From Zygotorulaspora mrakii (Eukaryota; Ascomycota; Saccharomycetes; Saccharomycetales; Saccharomycetaceae), in assembly GCF_013402915.1 (NCBI RefSeq), contig NC_050722.1, positions 186,001 through 250,000 of the forward strand: DNA of 64,000 nt. The letters run 5' to 3'. The first letter of the stretch is position 1, and every line of letters starts with the position of its first letter. The translations under genes and the position numbers were made by a program. The notes under the pieces were generated by a model, which saw only the letters and a program-made list of their open reading frames with translations, did no database searches and was not told where the DNA came from. This document shows, in pieces, positions 10,161 through 19,616 of the stretch.

Positions 10161-12131
10161 TTAACTCGCAATTGAACTTGTTTCTTTGGAAGGTGCCACA
10201 GAAGCAGATGAATGATCGCTCTTCTGATTAGATGTTGGAGATGGAGAAGGTGGATGCTTTCTCACATCATTTTTCTTGTTTGATGTTAAAACGCCTGAAA
10301 TAAAAGCGAGAGCTGCACACCCTAAGGCCATGTAGAAAACGTCAACAATCGATTGACTAATCAAATCTCCCATCAAAGAAGTTGCACCGTCGAAGTGGGT
10401 ACCTCTGTAGATGATCAATTCATTAACAGTACTTTCTGTGCCTAGTTGAATATTGTGTTGCTTTAATTTATTCAAAATTGACGCGCTAAACACTGTTTCG
10501 CAAACTATACCACCAAAAGCTTGACCCAATACTTTCAAGAAATTGTTTAGAGTAACTACTGAAATGAAATCAATACGTGCAGTTGGAGAGTTTTTGTCAA
10601 CTTGATTTTGGCAACCAAGCATGGAACTTTGTAAAATAGCACCAAATGCCAGACCAGGTAGAATTAGCAAGCCAATGTGTTGACTGTTGGTTGAATGATT
10701 ATTCAATCTTGTCAATGCACCTGCACCGACTACTGAAAAGATACCACCGACTACAGTAATTGGTTTGATATAACCGGTTTTACTGTTTAAAACACCAGAG
10801 AACATAACGGAAATGACCGTTGGTATAGCAGCAGCCAATAAATGAACAGCAGCATTCCATGCAGTATCATTATAAACCAATTGAAAAAACTGAACCAGGT
10901 AAACCATTTGGATGGAGAATGTAATACTTTGGAAAAAAACTGCAGAGTTTGCAGTGAAGATACCTGGTTTCTTAAAATTCTCCCATTTCATCAATGGTTG
11001 GTATTGAACATTTCCTCTTACGGTTTTGAATCTTGGGAAAATTGCAAAATCGTAGACCAGTGCAAAAATGATCAACAGTATACCAATAACAAACATTGCA
11101 ATAATATTCCCGGAATCCCATCTGTATTTATTACCACCGAATGAAAATGCAATAAGCACAAGTACCAATCCAGCCGAACAAATGATGCACTCGATGATAT
11201 CAAACTGGAAAATAAGTGAATGAACAATAAATTTCCACGTTTTGAATTTCGCTAAACATTTCAATTTCTTCATGTTCGCATAGGAGTTGGTGAAGAAGTC
11301 CTTGACGATGGAAACAACAGTTTTTCTCTCTCCGGTTGGATTGTAGAAGAGGACAAAGACTGTAAAGGCCAATCCACCGATAGGCAAATTGATATAAAAG
11401 CACCATCTCCAAGTCACATGTGAAGTAAATGCACCTCCAATGAAAGGTCCAGCAACACTAGACAGCCCAAAAGCACTTGACAGAAACGCAATAACTATAC
11501 CTTTTTTCCTTTCTTCCACGAGCGAAAATGCAATTACGAACACTAAACTCTGAATACCACTTCCGCCTATACCCGAGACAACTCTTCCACCGATAAGCAT
11601 GTTCAAAGAGGTAGCAACACCCGATATCAGGGATCCGATCTCGAAGATAAAAATTGAAGCCAGCATCGAAGATTTAAAACCAATCACCGCCGCAATACGA
11701 CCCCACAGAAGACATAAAACAGCATTTGGAAGGGTGTAACCCGAAAATATCCAACCCGTGTTCGAGTAATCGTGGAATTGTCTCGCCACGTCTTCTATCA
11801 AAGTGGCAACGATCATGATATCCAGCGCAGCCAAAAACAGAGACAGCACTAATGAAATCACACACGCATACAGAACGAACCCTTGAGGATAAGCGTGCCC
11901 GAGATGCGATTGACCATTATTTCCATTTCCGTTCTCCTGCTCCAGCTCCTGCGCTTTCTGTCTTGCCACTTCATCCCCCAGCGGATCAGCCTTCTCGAGA
12001 TCCCCAGCCTGGCTCGACGGGTTCAAGTATGTGTCGTTGGCATAATCACGCCCTTCCCATTTGACGCTGGCCGACGAGTGGTCCTCTATATCGACCGCGA
12101 TTGCGGCCTCATCTTTTACGGAAGACACCAT
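10161..12131 (-). CDS. DHA2-family multidrug/H+ antiporter (MFS, 14 TM type)
   Basis: Predicted 656 aa. A hydrophilic N-terminus of about 90 residues precedes a major-facilitator core of about 14 hydrophobic segments (about 92-625) and a hydrophilic Ser/Pro-rich tail. Family signs include LDIMIVATLIEDVARQF in TM1, NTGWIFSGYTLPNAVLCLLWGR around TM2, GRVVSGIGGSGIQSL in TM4 and SVAGPFIGGAFTSHVTWRWC in the TM5/6 antiporter motif region. These place it with Azr1, Sge1 and the Vba vacuolar basic amino acid transporters. It probably exports drugs, weak acids or amino acids at the plasma or vacuolar membrane. No S. cerevisiae counterpart lies between GAT2 and PSO2, so it is an accessory gene here. 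The upstream region carries three copies of CGGAAATAAG. Confidence 0.85.
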   Translation of the reverse strand: MVSSVKDEAAIAVDIEDHSSASVKWEGRDYANDTYLNPSSQAGDLEKADPLGDEVARQKAQELEQENGNGNNGQSHLGHAYPQGFVLYACVISLVLSLFLAALDIMIVATLIEDVARQFHDYSNTGWIFSGYTLPNAVLCLLWGRIAAVIGFKSSMLASIFIFEIGSLISGVATSLNMLIGGRVVSGIGGSGIQSLVFVIAFSLVEERKKGIVIAFLSSAFGLSSVAGPFIGGAFTSHVTWRWCFYINLPIGGLAFTVFVLFYNPTGERKTVVSIVKDFFTNSYANMKKLKCLAKFKTWKFIVHSLIFQFDIIECIICSAGLVLVLIAFSFGGNKYRWDSGNIIAMFVIGILLIIFALVYDFAIFPRFKTVRGNVQYQPLMKWENFKKPGIFTANSAVFFQSITFSIQMVYLVQFFQLVYNDTAWNAAVHLLAAAIPTVISVMFSGVLNSKTGYIKPITVVGGIFSVVGAGALTRLNNHSTNSQHIGLLILPGLAFGAILQSSMLGCQNQVDKNSPTARIDFISVVTLNNFLKVLGQAFGGIVCETVFSASILNKLKQHNIQLGTESTVNELIIYRGTHFDGATSLMGDLISQSIVDVFYMALGCAALAFISGVLTSNKKNDVRKHPPSPSPTSNQKSDHSSASVAPSKETSSIAS

Positions 12132-12798
12132 TTGTATTCTTTTTCAAATCTTCAACGCTTTGTTTACGCTCCCTGTCAGACCTAACCACCAAACCTCAAT
12201 GGCACAACTCTCTTCTAAAGACAGAATCACCAGTCCATCTTCTTTAAATATGCGAAACAGACGTCCGCAACTGCAACGTTACAGCATCTGAATCTGCTAT
12301 ATGTCCTTCCACATTGAGCCTAAGCACCATTGATGCAGTATATACGCACATCTGAGCGGCTATTACAGGCCTTTAGTATCTTAAAACTATGCCACACCAG
12401 CCAAAAGACGGACATCAACTACATTTTCACATCATTTCCATCATTCTCTGCCGTGCCCACGGAAATAAGGCAGCGGTCCACATCGTTCAGGCAGCGTCTG
12501 AAAAAGCGTGCTGAAAATACAACGGAAATAAGAAGTGGTGAAAAAGCCAAGCGTTTCGTAGGAAAATATAAACACGGAAATAAGAAAATAGTAACTGCGT
12601 GTATCTAAGATTGACACCTGGTAACAGAGAGAATGCTCTTGGCAGGTATCGCAGCCGTATAGGGAAGGAAGAACGAGCTGACGCGGCTATACCTTTGAGG
12701 CCACATCTTGGGAAGTAGGGTGTCTAACTTAACTCCTACTGACAGCAGGTAGGAAGCAATCTATTGACTCACGCAGACTTGGGGCCCCGAGAAGTCTG
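12132..12798. other. Promoter region of the antiporter; 3' flank of PSO2
   Basis: No gene is seen. The antiporter reads leftward from 12131 and PSO2 ends at 12799, so this is mainly the antiporter promoter. It contains the triple CGGAAATAAG motif. Confidence 0.5.
12460..12584 (+). promoter_or_regulatory. Three copies of CGGAAATAAG upstream of the antiporter
   Basis: Exact 10-mers lie at 12460-12469, 12523-12532 and 12575-12584, all in the same orientation, about 330-455 bp upstream of the antiporter start. The CGG triplet suggests half-sites for a Zn2Cys6 regulator, as drug-pump genes often have. The binding protein is not known. Confidence 0.5.
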
Positions 12799-14583
12799 CT
12801 ACGTCGCATGCGAGTGGGCAATTGTCTGCCAAGCTTTGAACCACTCGTTCATGTCCCTTATCTTGTCTAGACTATGCAAATTTACAGTGGCCAACATCTG
12901 TTTGTAGTTGACAGAAGTGCCAAATCGCACAAGATCCTTGAAACTACTGTGCTCAGAGTAAGGCACTCGGAAAACTTGATACTTGGCATGGCGTTTGTAC
13001 TGCTTGAGAATAAACTGCACGTCCAACCTGTCTGTGGCATCGTCGTTGAGAACTTGCCTGCAATATGCGATTCTTTGTGCGGTATCCGCGAAGTTTAGGT
13101 CGATGGCATATTTGTTGGTGTATGTCCATCCTGTGGGTATGAATCCGACGAGGTCCTGATAGATAGAGGTAAAGGGTTTGAAGTATTGGTCTATCGTTTC
13201 CTTCGAGTGCAAAACTGAAAGGGGGACTAGATGAACGCAGCATTCCTCCAGGTTGTGGCTTATCAGGTGCGGTGGGAAGTAGTCCAAATATTGCGATATT
13301 ATCCTGCACCTGGGAGTGCCTTTAGGCACGTATATTTTTGTCCCGAGCGCCTGCGCTATGGAGATTGCTAGTCGCTCCTTGCCAATGGTGTAAGTTCCCA
13401 CCAGAAAAAGACACTTGTAAAGATATTTTTGGGGCTTGACGACTAGTCTGAAATTGAATATGGACCTCTGGGTATCGTTGAACAGCTTGCTCTTGCCCTG
13501 TTTGATTATCTGTAAGCAGAAGTCTGCAGATACTTTGAGTACGCTTTTCTGATGGGGAAAATGGAACCCTGGTATGAGATACGTGGTATCTAAATAAACC
13601 TGATCAATTGGCGTGACACATATATCATTCAGCTTCGTTACCAAAGAGTCGTTGCTCCGGAAATCGCCCGTATGCAATATTTGTTTGACAGTTTTCGTTC
13701 TTGTTGTATCCCATTCTTGGAACAGGAAAACTGTTGCACCGGGACAATGATTCGCATCCAAGGGGATTACAGAAATTGTGGGTTCGAACCACGTTTCCAC
13801 GTTCATCGGGAGGATTCTTACCAGATCTCTTGGTATGTTAAATTTTTGTAGCATTAAATTTATGGTCACTTGTGAGCCATATATACTACCGTTATCCCAC
13901 GACTTCTTCAGCCCCATGTAATGGTCTGCATGGAAATGCGATAAGAAATATTGAGTTATATCAGGTTTTCTATCAAAGTTGAATCCATCAACGACTATTT
14001 TGTGTTTATTGCTGAACTCGAGAACCTTTATCTGAGGCAGTGGAGGTCTAATAACCGCTCTTTTCTTGCTTGTTCTAGCAATAGATGTATTGGAGTCGTT
14101 GGATTTTTCAAGACAGTTCTCAGCGTGTGCTTCTCTTTGGTAGTTCTCCCAGTCCGTAAGATCTTTGCTGCATAGCGGACAAGTTACAGGTTCGCCTTCA
14201 ACTTTTTTGACCTCTTTGAATACTGAAGACGTGCTGCTTGGGGAAGCTTCTGGTGCATACACGTCTGAGTCGTCGTGCAGTAGCTCTATCACTTCGACCT
14301 CTTCTAGCTTCGCAGCTGCGGAAGTGTCTATACATCCGCGATTTCGCCGTTCCTTGTCATCATCAGCACTATCTTCATCATCATCTTCGATGACAATCAG
14401 ATCCTGTTTTTCCATACTGGTGTTATCGAAGGATTTCTCTCGCACGTTCAGACTGGGTGCCGTTGGAATATCGAATTCAAATAACTTTCGCTGCTTCTTG
14501 GTCTCACGAAGGACCCTACCACCGTTCTTCCATTTGATATCAGATCTCTTGATTTCCACAATTGACCTCGACCTCTTTGACAT
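12799..14583 (-). CDS. PSO2: PSO2/SNM1, interstrand-crosslink repair nuclease
   Basis: Predicted 594 aa (S. cerevisiae about 661). Residues about 136-158 carry a UBZ4-like zinc finger (CPLC ... H ... C). The metallo-beta-lactamase fold begins near residue 190 and shows the metal motifs HFHADHYMGL, LDANHCPGA and LHTGDFR, followed by YLDTTY; the beta-CASP part ends with PYSEHSSF. Pso2/Snm1 is a nuclear 5' exonuclease that digests past DNA interstrand crosslinks. The N-terminal 130 residues are acidic and disordered, with a predicted basic nuclear signal in the first 35. It diverges from CIN4 over only about 150 bp, as in YMR137C/YMR138W. Confidence 0.93.
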   Translation of the reverse strand: MSKRSRSIVEIKRSDIKWKNGGRVLRETKKQRKLFEFDIPTAPSLNVREKSFDNTSMEKQDLIVIEDDDEDSADDDKERRNRGCIDTSAAAKLEEVEVIELLHDDSDVYAPEASPSSTSSVFKEVKKVEGEPVTCPLCSKDLTDWENYQREAHAENCLEKSNDSNTSIARTSKKRAVIRPPLPQIKVLEFSNKHKIVVDGFNFDRKPDITQYFLSHFHADHYMGLKKSWDNGSIYGSQVTINLMLQKFNIPRDLVRILPMNVETWFEPTISVIPLDANHCPGATVFLFQEWDTTRTKTVKQILHTGDFRSNDSLVTKLNDICVTPIDQVYLDTTYLIPGFHFPHQKSVLKVSADFCLQIIKQGKSKLFNDTQRSIFNFRLVVKPQKYLYKCLFLVGTYTIGKERLAISIAQALGTKIYVPKGTPRCRIISQYLDYFPPHLISHNLEECCVHLVPLSVLHSKETIDQYFKPFTSIYQDLVGFIPTGWTYTNKYAIDLNFADTAQRIAYCRQVLNDDATDRLDVQFILKQYKRHAKYQVFRVPYSEHSSFKDLVRFGTSVNYKQMLATVNLHSLDKIRDMNEWFKAWQTIAHSHAT

Positions 14584-14734
14584 CCCCCGTCATGTACTCT
14601 GATTATCTGGTTTTTCGTTCCAATATTTAAGTAATTTGTCTGTTTTTAATGTTTAAGACATTAAAAAACATATTTATGTAGACAGAAATCCTTGTGCCAA
14701 TTTTAACCTGATTGACAAAACCAGAAAACAAAGA

Positions 14735-15313
14735 ATGGGGCTCTTAACAATAATCAAGAAGCAGAAACTGAAGGACAAAGAGATCAGATGTCTGATACTT
14801 GGACTCGACAATTCTGGCAAGTCGACAATTGTCAACAAGTTACTGCCTGAAAATGAAAAAGATGATGAGATTTCTCCCACAGTTGGCTTCCAAATACACA
14901 CGCTTGAATATAACACTGACAGTCAACGATATCAGATTGCGCTGTGGGACGTTGGTGGCCAAACCACGCTGCGACCATTTTGGGATAACTACTTTGACAG
15001 AACAGACGTGCTTATTTGGTGCATTGATGCGAGTCTGCCGCTCCGATTCAGTGAATCGTTCAAAGAGCTGAAATGCTTCCTCCTACGAGATGAGGGTAGA
15101 ATTGGGTATGATTGTCAAGTCATCATTGCCATGAACAAAATGGACTTGTTACAGGACGCGCGTGCGCTAGACGAGATCAAGACTACTATCACAAAGCAAC
15201 TTGGATCCATGATACCAATAGTATTTGTAGGATGCAGTGGCCTAACTGGTGAGGGTTTGTCAGAACTGTTGTCTACAATTGTTTCGAAACGAGAGCATAT
15301 GTACATGATGTAG
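14735..15313 (+). CDS. CIN4: CIN4, Arl2-type small GTPase for tubulin folding
   Basis: Predicted 192 aa, the usual length. The ADP-ribosylation-factor-like GTPase motifs are all present: Gly2 for possible myristoylation, the P-loop GLDNSGKST, switch I Thr in SPTVGF, WDVGGQ in switch II, and NKMD for guanine specificity. Cin4 works with the GAP Cin2 and the tubulin cofactor Cin1 in beta-tubulin folding and microtubule stability. The order PSO2-CIN4 matches YMR137C-YMR138W. Confidence 0.93.
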   Translation: MGLLTIIKKQKLKDKEIRCLILGLDNSGKSTIVNKLLPENEKDDEISPTVGFQIHTLEYNTDSQRYQIALWDVGGQTTLRPFWDNYFDRTDVLIWCIDASLPLRFSESFKELKCFLLRDEGRIGYDCQVIIAMNKMDLLQDARALDEIKTTITKQLGSMIPIVFVGCSGLTGEGLSELLSTIVSKREHMYMM

Positions 15314-15544
15314 TCTTCTTATCGAACAGAAGTGGCTGACTTGCAAGCAGAATTGCTCGGTTTAAAGGCATTTGACAAAAAAGGGTACTTTAGGCCCGAG
15401 ATTATAGCTTTTCCCGCTGGACAAAAAATCATACATGTAATTTTATAAAAGGCGAGCGCGAGTGCGAATCGACGACAAATTGGAGAAAGTGTGAGCAATA
15501 GAAGGCAAGTCAGCGAAGATAAGGAAGAGAGAAAAACAATAAAG

Positions 15545-16570
15545 ATGGTCAAAGTTTGTGTTGTGGGTGCTTCTGGTGGTATTGGCCAACCATTGTCTCT
15601 GTTGCTGAAGCTGAACCCATATGTATCGGAGTTGGCATTGTACGATGTTAGACTCGCTCCAGGTGTGGCACAGGACTTGTCGCACATCAATACGAATTCA
15701 AATGTAACCGGATACAGTAAAGACGACATCGAAGGAGCTTTGAAGGGCTCCCAAGTAGTTGTCATTCCAGCCGGAGTTCCAAGGAAACCCGGCATGTCAA
15801 GAGACGACCTGTTCAAGATTAATGCTGGCATCATAAAAGGCATCGTCACGTCGATTGGCGAGTACGCCCCAAACTCGAGAATTCTGATCATTTCCAATCC
15901 CGTCAACAGTACGGTCCCCATAGCCGTGGAGCAATTGAAAGCGATGGGCAAGCTTCAACCGGGCAATGTCATGGGGGTGACTACCCTGGACATTGTGCGC
16001 GCAGAGACATTCCTGGTCGATTACTTGGCCAACGTGAAGAAAAGTCCCACCAGACAGTACGACAAGACCGCCATTTCGAAAGAAGTGACCGTCATCGGCG
16101 GCCATTCCGGAAAGACTATTGTGCCCGTCGTCAGAAACGAGCTCTATATCGACTCGCTCCAGGACCAGTACGCTGAATTCATCCACAGGGTGCAGTTCGG
16201 AGGCGACGAAGTTGTCAAGGCCAAGGACGGCGCAGGTTCGGCCACCTTGTCGATGGCGTTGGCGGGCTACAGATTCACAGAGACGATACTCAGGAGCATC
16301 CACCGCGAGGCGACGACTCCGATCCCCACCTTCGTTTACCTGCCAGGCATCTCGAACGGCCGCCAAATCCAGAAGAAGCTGCGCAACGAGGCGTTGGAGT
16401 ACTTTTCGCTTCCAGTGAGACTGGTCGACGGCCGCGTTTCTGCCATAGATGCTTCCGTGCTCGACCATCTCTCCGCCAAGGAACAAGAAATGGTCCACAC
16501 CGCGATCCAAGAGTTACTGGGCAGTATCGACAAGGGCAAGAAATTCGTCATTGGGTCCTCCAAGTTGTAG
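15545..16570 (+). CDS. MDH3: MDH3, peroxisomal malate dehydrogenase
   Basis: Predicted 341 aa from the ATG at 15545 ([10 protein letters not shown]). An in-frame upstream ATG at 15491 would add 18 charged residues and is unlikely. The NAD site is [11 protein letters not shown]; substrate-binding Arg is in [10 protein letters not shown], and the active-site His is in GGHSGKT. The protein ends in SKL, the type 1 peroxisomal targeting signal, so it should oxidise NADH produced by beta-oxidation inside peroxisomes, as Mdh3 does. Its place between CIN4 and the MRK1/RIM11 locus matches YDL078C beside YDL079C (MRK1). Codon bias and GC content rise toward the 3' end. Confidence 0.94.
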   Translation: MVKVCVVGASGGIGQPLSLLLKLNPYVSELALYDVRLAPGVAQDLSHINTNSNVTGYSKDDIEGALKGSQVVVIPAGVPRKPGMSRDDLFKINAGIIKGIVTSIGEYAPNSRILIISNPVNSTVPIAVEQLKAMGKLQPGNVMGVTTLDIVRAETFLVDYLANVKKSPTRQYDKTAISKEVTVIGGHSGKTIVPVVRNELYIDSLQDQYAEFIHRVQFGGDEVVKAKDGAGSATLSMALAGYRFTETILRSIHREATTPIPTFVYLPGISNGRQIQKKLRNEALEYFSLPVRLVDGRVSAIDASVLDHLSAKEQEMVHTAIQELLGSIDKGKKFVIGSSKL

Positions 16571-17014
16571 CGCAACTCGCAAATCCTCACACGCAGCCAG
16601 CAACGCAGCCTGCAACTCCATTTGTGGTTCTTGCACACATCTACATACCTGTGTATCTGCCTATATATACGTACACATGAATTTCTCTTTTCGGCTGGCC
16701 CCCTGCTAATTGCCAGAAAAGTGCGGAGACGTCGCGCCTGATCGTCGTCTGCATGTATTTTTCCACATCGTGCAAAAGCGGGTCTGATCACTCCGCAGCC
16801 CCGCCTTCCTGCCCCGTTCATCGTTACCACCATCACCATCACCTTCCCCACAGTATGTACGTTTATGGAACACAGGTGAAGCGTATGCATGAACAGATCG
16901 ACATATATATATATACTTGTATCAAGTCCTTGGTTGAAGCAGCGGACTGACAAGACCGACAAGCGGGTTCCGAAGTGGAGTAGGATCGGATCAGAGAGCC
17001 AAAGTGGGCCAATT
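16571..17014. other. Spacer MDH3 to MRK1/RIM11
   Basis: This is the promoter region of the kinase locus. It holds an ATATATATATA tract near 16908 and a CACCAT repeat near 16830. An ATG at 16889 is in frame with the kinase exon 1 and would add 42 residues, but the start at 17015 matches the family better. Confidence 0.45.
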
Positions 17015-19330
17015 ATGAGCGCAGTATTGAGAAAACTCAGTATAGGTATTAGTGCGTTTCAAATAAAAGGTAAGAAAGACTCGGCCAGAAGTGATTTTGT
17101 GGGCAAAGTTGAGGTCCAAATAGACGTCGGCGCACCAAACAACAACCTCGAGTACATCAAGAGCATCGAAAAGCTTATTGTGCTGAAACTCGTCGAGCCA
17201 ACAGAACACATAGAAGACGTACGTGTGGGTGGCCAATCAGGTAACGACAACACGATAATCAAGGCAACAGGCAAGGAATCCACCAACAACGTCGGGAACG
17301 CTGGGAACGCCAGAAACACCAAGAACGTGAAAACAACCAAAGCTACCCGGACAACAAAGTCCACTTCCACCAGACTGAACAGGGAAAAAATTAGAAGAAT
17401 GATAGAGTTTGATGAGCCGTGCGATCCGGACCGGGCCAACGCAAACGATCTGGAGACGTCGGACTCGGAGAAAAGGAGCAAAAAACAAGGTATGTATATT
17501 TTTTAGAGGAATCTTGCGGAGAACATCACAGAACACGACGGAGAGGGACCAAAGGTGGAGATAGGAGAACGTGAAAGAGCGCATTCGTGCGAGGTGACAT
17601 GCCGCCGGGGCCGGCCCCGGCGGAGGCGCGGCGGCGTACGACGTGTCATGGTGTGGTGGGGGTCAGAAGCGAGAAGGGGGTGCGGGTTGTGGTTGCCGCG
17701 TCCGGGTACTCGGTTGCAGAGGGAGGCAGGCGGGCGGGCGCTCGGTCGGTCGGTCTGTTGCTGGTCGGCAGGCAGGAACCAGAAGCAAAAAGGGATGAAG
17801 CGACACTCTCTAACTCAAAACTGTCAGATCAGGAGGGCTGCAATTGTACCAAGGCAGCGAAGGCAAGAGGACACAAAACTCGGCTCAATACACAGACACG
17901 TCTATCACGGCGTTGCTCTCGTTTCCACGCTTCACCGCTCCACGCTTCACCGGTTCAGACAGCTTCAGACTGTAGTCAGAGGCACAAACACGAGACCGGC
18001 CCCCCCCACATTAGCGGCACACGTAGAACACAGAACGCAGAAAGTCAGGGAACTCGGGGAACTCAGAGGACACAGGGAATTCAGAGAGCCCAGAGAGCGA
18101 GACAGAGGTACGGTACTGGCTCAGTCACGCGCACACTCGCAGCGTTTCGTTGTTTCCACCGGCTCACCCGTCAATTCGAAGTGGTAGTCCGTATCACGCA
18201 CAGTTGAATACAGCGGTAGTGATAGATTTAATATGAATGTTTCAGAACTTACTAACCAAGCGATAGTACAAAAACAAGTCTATTATGGCCACCCAAATGA
18301 GCAAGGTACGAATGAACCGATACAGATAAGCTACCCAACGACAGAAGTAGTGGGGCACGGATCCTTTGGGGTTGTCTTCACGACAACCATTGAAGAAACG
18401 AACGAAATGGTGGCGATTAAAAAAGTTTTGCAAGATAGAAGATTCAAAAATAGGGAATTGGAAATAATGAAATTGCTCAAACATAAAAACATAATAGATT
18501 TAAAGTATTATTTTTACGAAAAGGACACACAGGGTGAAGTTTATCTGAACTTGATTCTTGATTTCATGCCCCAGTCATTGTATCAACGATTACGTCATTT
18601 TGTTCATCAACAAAGTGTTATGCCCAGACTAGAAATTAAGTGTTACATGTATCAGTTATTCAAGGCATTAAATTATTTGCATCATCACACAAACGTGTGT
18701 CATAGAGATATTAAGCCGCAAAACTTACTGGTAAATCCAAATAATTGGGAATTAAAGCTTTGTGATTTTGGTTCAGCGAAGCAATTAAAACCGTCCGAAC
18801 CGAATGTTTCGTATATTTGCTCGCGTTATTATCGTGCCCCAGAATTAATCTTTGGTGCAACCAATTATACAAACCAAATTGACGTTTGGTCATCTGCTTG
18901 CGTTATGGCAGAATTATTGTTAGGCCAACCAATGTTTCCTGGGGAAAGTGGTATTGATCAACTGGTTGAAATTATAAAAATTTTAGGCACGCCCTCAAAA
19001 CAAGAAATTTGTGCAATGAATCCAAATTACATGGAACATAAATTTCCCCAGATTAAACCAATACCATTGAATAAGGTTTTCAAGAAAGAGGATGATTCTA
19101 CAGTTGAATTTTTAAACAACATGTTACGGTATGACCCTTTAGAAAGGTTCAATTCTTTGCAATGCTTATGTTCAACTTATTTTGATGAATTACGATATTC
19201 CCAAGATAATTTAAGAGAAATTGTCAATAATCTAGATTTGCTACATTTTGATTATCAAACAGAATTAGGTCACTTAACAAATGACCAATTAGCTGCTGTA
19301 AAATTAAAATTAATGCCCAACATAATATAA
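17015..19330 (+). CDS. MRK1: MRK1/RIM11-type GSK3 kinase, spliced long form (17015..17489 + 18267..19330)
   Basis: Two exons give about 512 aa. Exon 1 (475 nt) ends exactly at a consensus 5' splice site, GTATGT at 17490. The intron has a perfect branch site TACTAAC at 18250-18256 and a TAG acceptor at 18264-18266, and the exons join in frame with a phase-1 junction. Exon 2 encodes the GSK3 kinase: GHGSFGVV loop, catalytic Lys in [20 protein letters not shown], and the activation-loop Tyr in [12 protein letters not shown]. Exon 1 resembles the N-terminus I recall for S. cerevisiae Mrk1, which is also spliced with a phase-1 junction: MSAVLRKL at the start, [13 protein letters not shown] in the middle and [11 protein letters not shown] near the end. 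Neighbours MDH3 and THI3 flank MRK1 in S. cerevisiae. The splice has not been tested by RNA data. Confidence 0.75.
17490..18266 (+). other. Intron of the kinase long form, 777 nt
   Basis: GTATGT (17490), TACTAAC (18250) and TAG (18264-18266) all match the yeast consensus. The branch A lies 11 nt before the acceptor, short but allowed. An AAG 12 nt downstream (18276-18278) would also keep the frame. The interior, 17550-18210, is unusually GC-rich and probably holds a second promoter for the internal start at 18233. Confidence 0.7.
18233..19330 (+). CDS. RIM11: RIM11-type GSK3 kinase, short form from an ATG inside the intron
   Basis: Predicted 365 aa, near the 370 aa of Rim11. The ATG at 18233 lies 17 nt before the branch site of the long form's intron, so only an unspliced or separately started transcript can use it. 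The first residues (MN...[16 protein letters not shown]) resemble the start I recall for S. cerevisiae Rim11, which argues that this start is used. Rim11 phosphorylates Ume6 and Ime1 to start meiosis; Mrk1 acts in stress signalling and proteolysis. The kinase domain spans about residues 35-320 with all catalytic motifs intact. If both forms are made, one locus does the work of both WGD paralogues. Confidence 0.75.
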   Translation: MNVSELTNQAIVQKQVYYGHPNEQGTNEPIQISYPTTEVVGHGSFGVVFTTTIEETNEMVAIKKVLQDRRFKNRELEIMKLLKHKNIIDLKYYFYEKDTQGEVYLNLILDFMPQSLYQRLRHFVHQQSVMPRLEIKCYMYQLFKALNYLHHHTNVCHRDIKPQNLLVNPNNWELKLCDFGSAKQLKPSEPNVSYICSRYYRAPELIFGATNYTNQIDVWSSACVMAELLLGQPMFPGESGIDQLVEIIKILGTPSKQEICAMNPNYMEHKFPQIKPIPLNKVFKKEDDSTVEFLNNMLRYDPLERFNSLQCLCSTYFDELRYSQDNLREIVNNLDLLHFDYQTELGHLTNDQLAAVKLKLMPNII

Positions 19331-19434
19331 TGTAGAATATACTTTTTTTGTTAGAAAAATGTAAATATACTATGATATTTAAATGAAGAATGATTACGAT
19401 TTTTAATGATTTATTTTTGTTTCGGATCCCGAAG

Positions 19435-19580
19435 TTTTTTTTTTTTTTTTTTGTATTGCCTCGCACCGCACCGCACCGCACCACTGACGACGATGCAATG
19501 TAACATCAAAAAAAAAAAAATCATTGGTGACATTGGCAAGATATATTCCTCGATGATAAGGATTTTTTTTTTTTAGAATC
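19435..19580. repeat. Homopolymers and (CGCAC)4 microsatellite before THI3
   Basis: A T tract of about 18 bases near 19435-19452 is followed by four CGCAC units at 19462-19481, an A12 tract near 19508 and a T13 tract near 19563. Poly(dA:dT) tracts of this kind exclude nucleosomes in yeast promoters. Copy number is likely to vary between strains. Confidence 0.7.
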
Positions 19581-19616
19581 ACATTAAATCTCCAGGACAT
19601 TGGAGTTTTGGTTCCT

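Noticed and set aside
16889..17014. Upstream in-frame ATG as the start of the kinase exon 1
   Set aside because: The extension has no family resemblance, and the Mrk1-like N-terminus begins at 17015.
17555..18207. Two long overlapping frames (206 and 210 codons) as genes
   Set aside because: They overlap in different frames within GC-rich DNA, have biased Arg/Thr/His composition and no domain, and lie in the predicted kinase intron.
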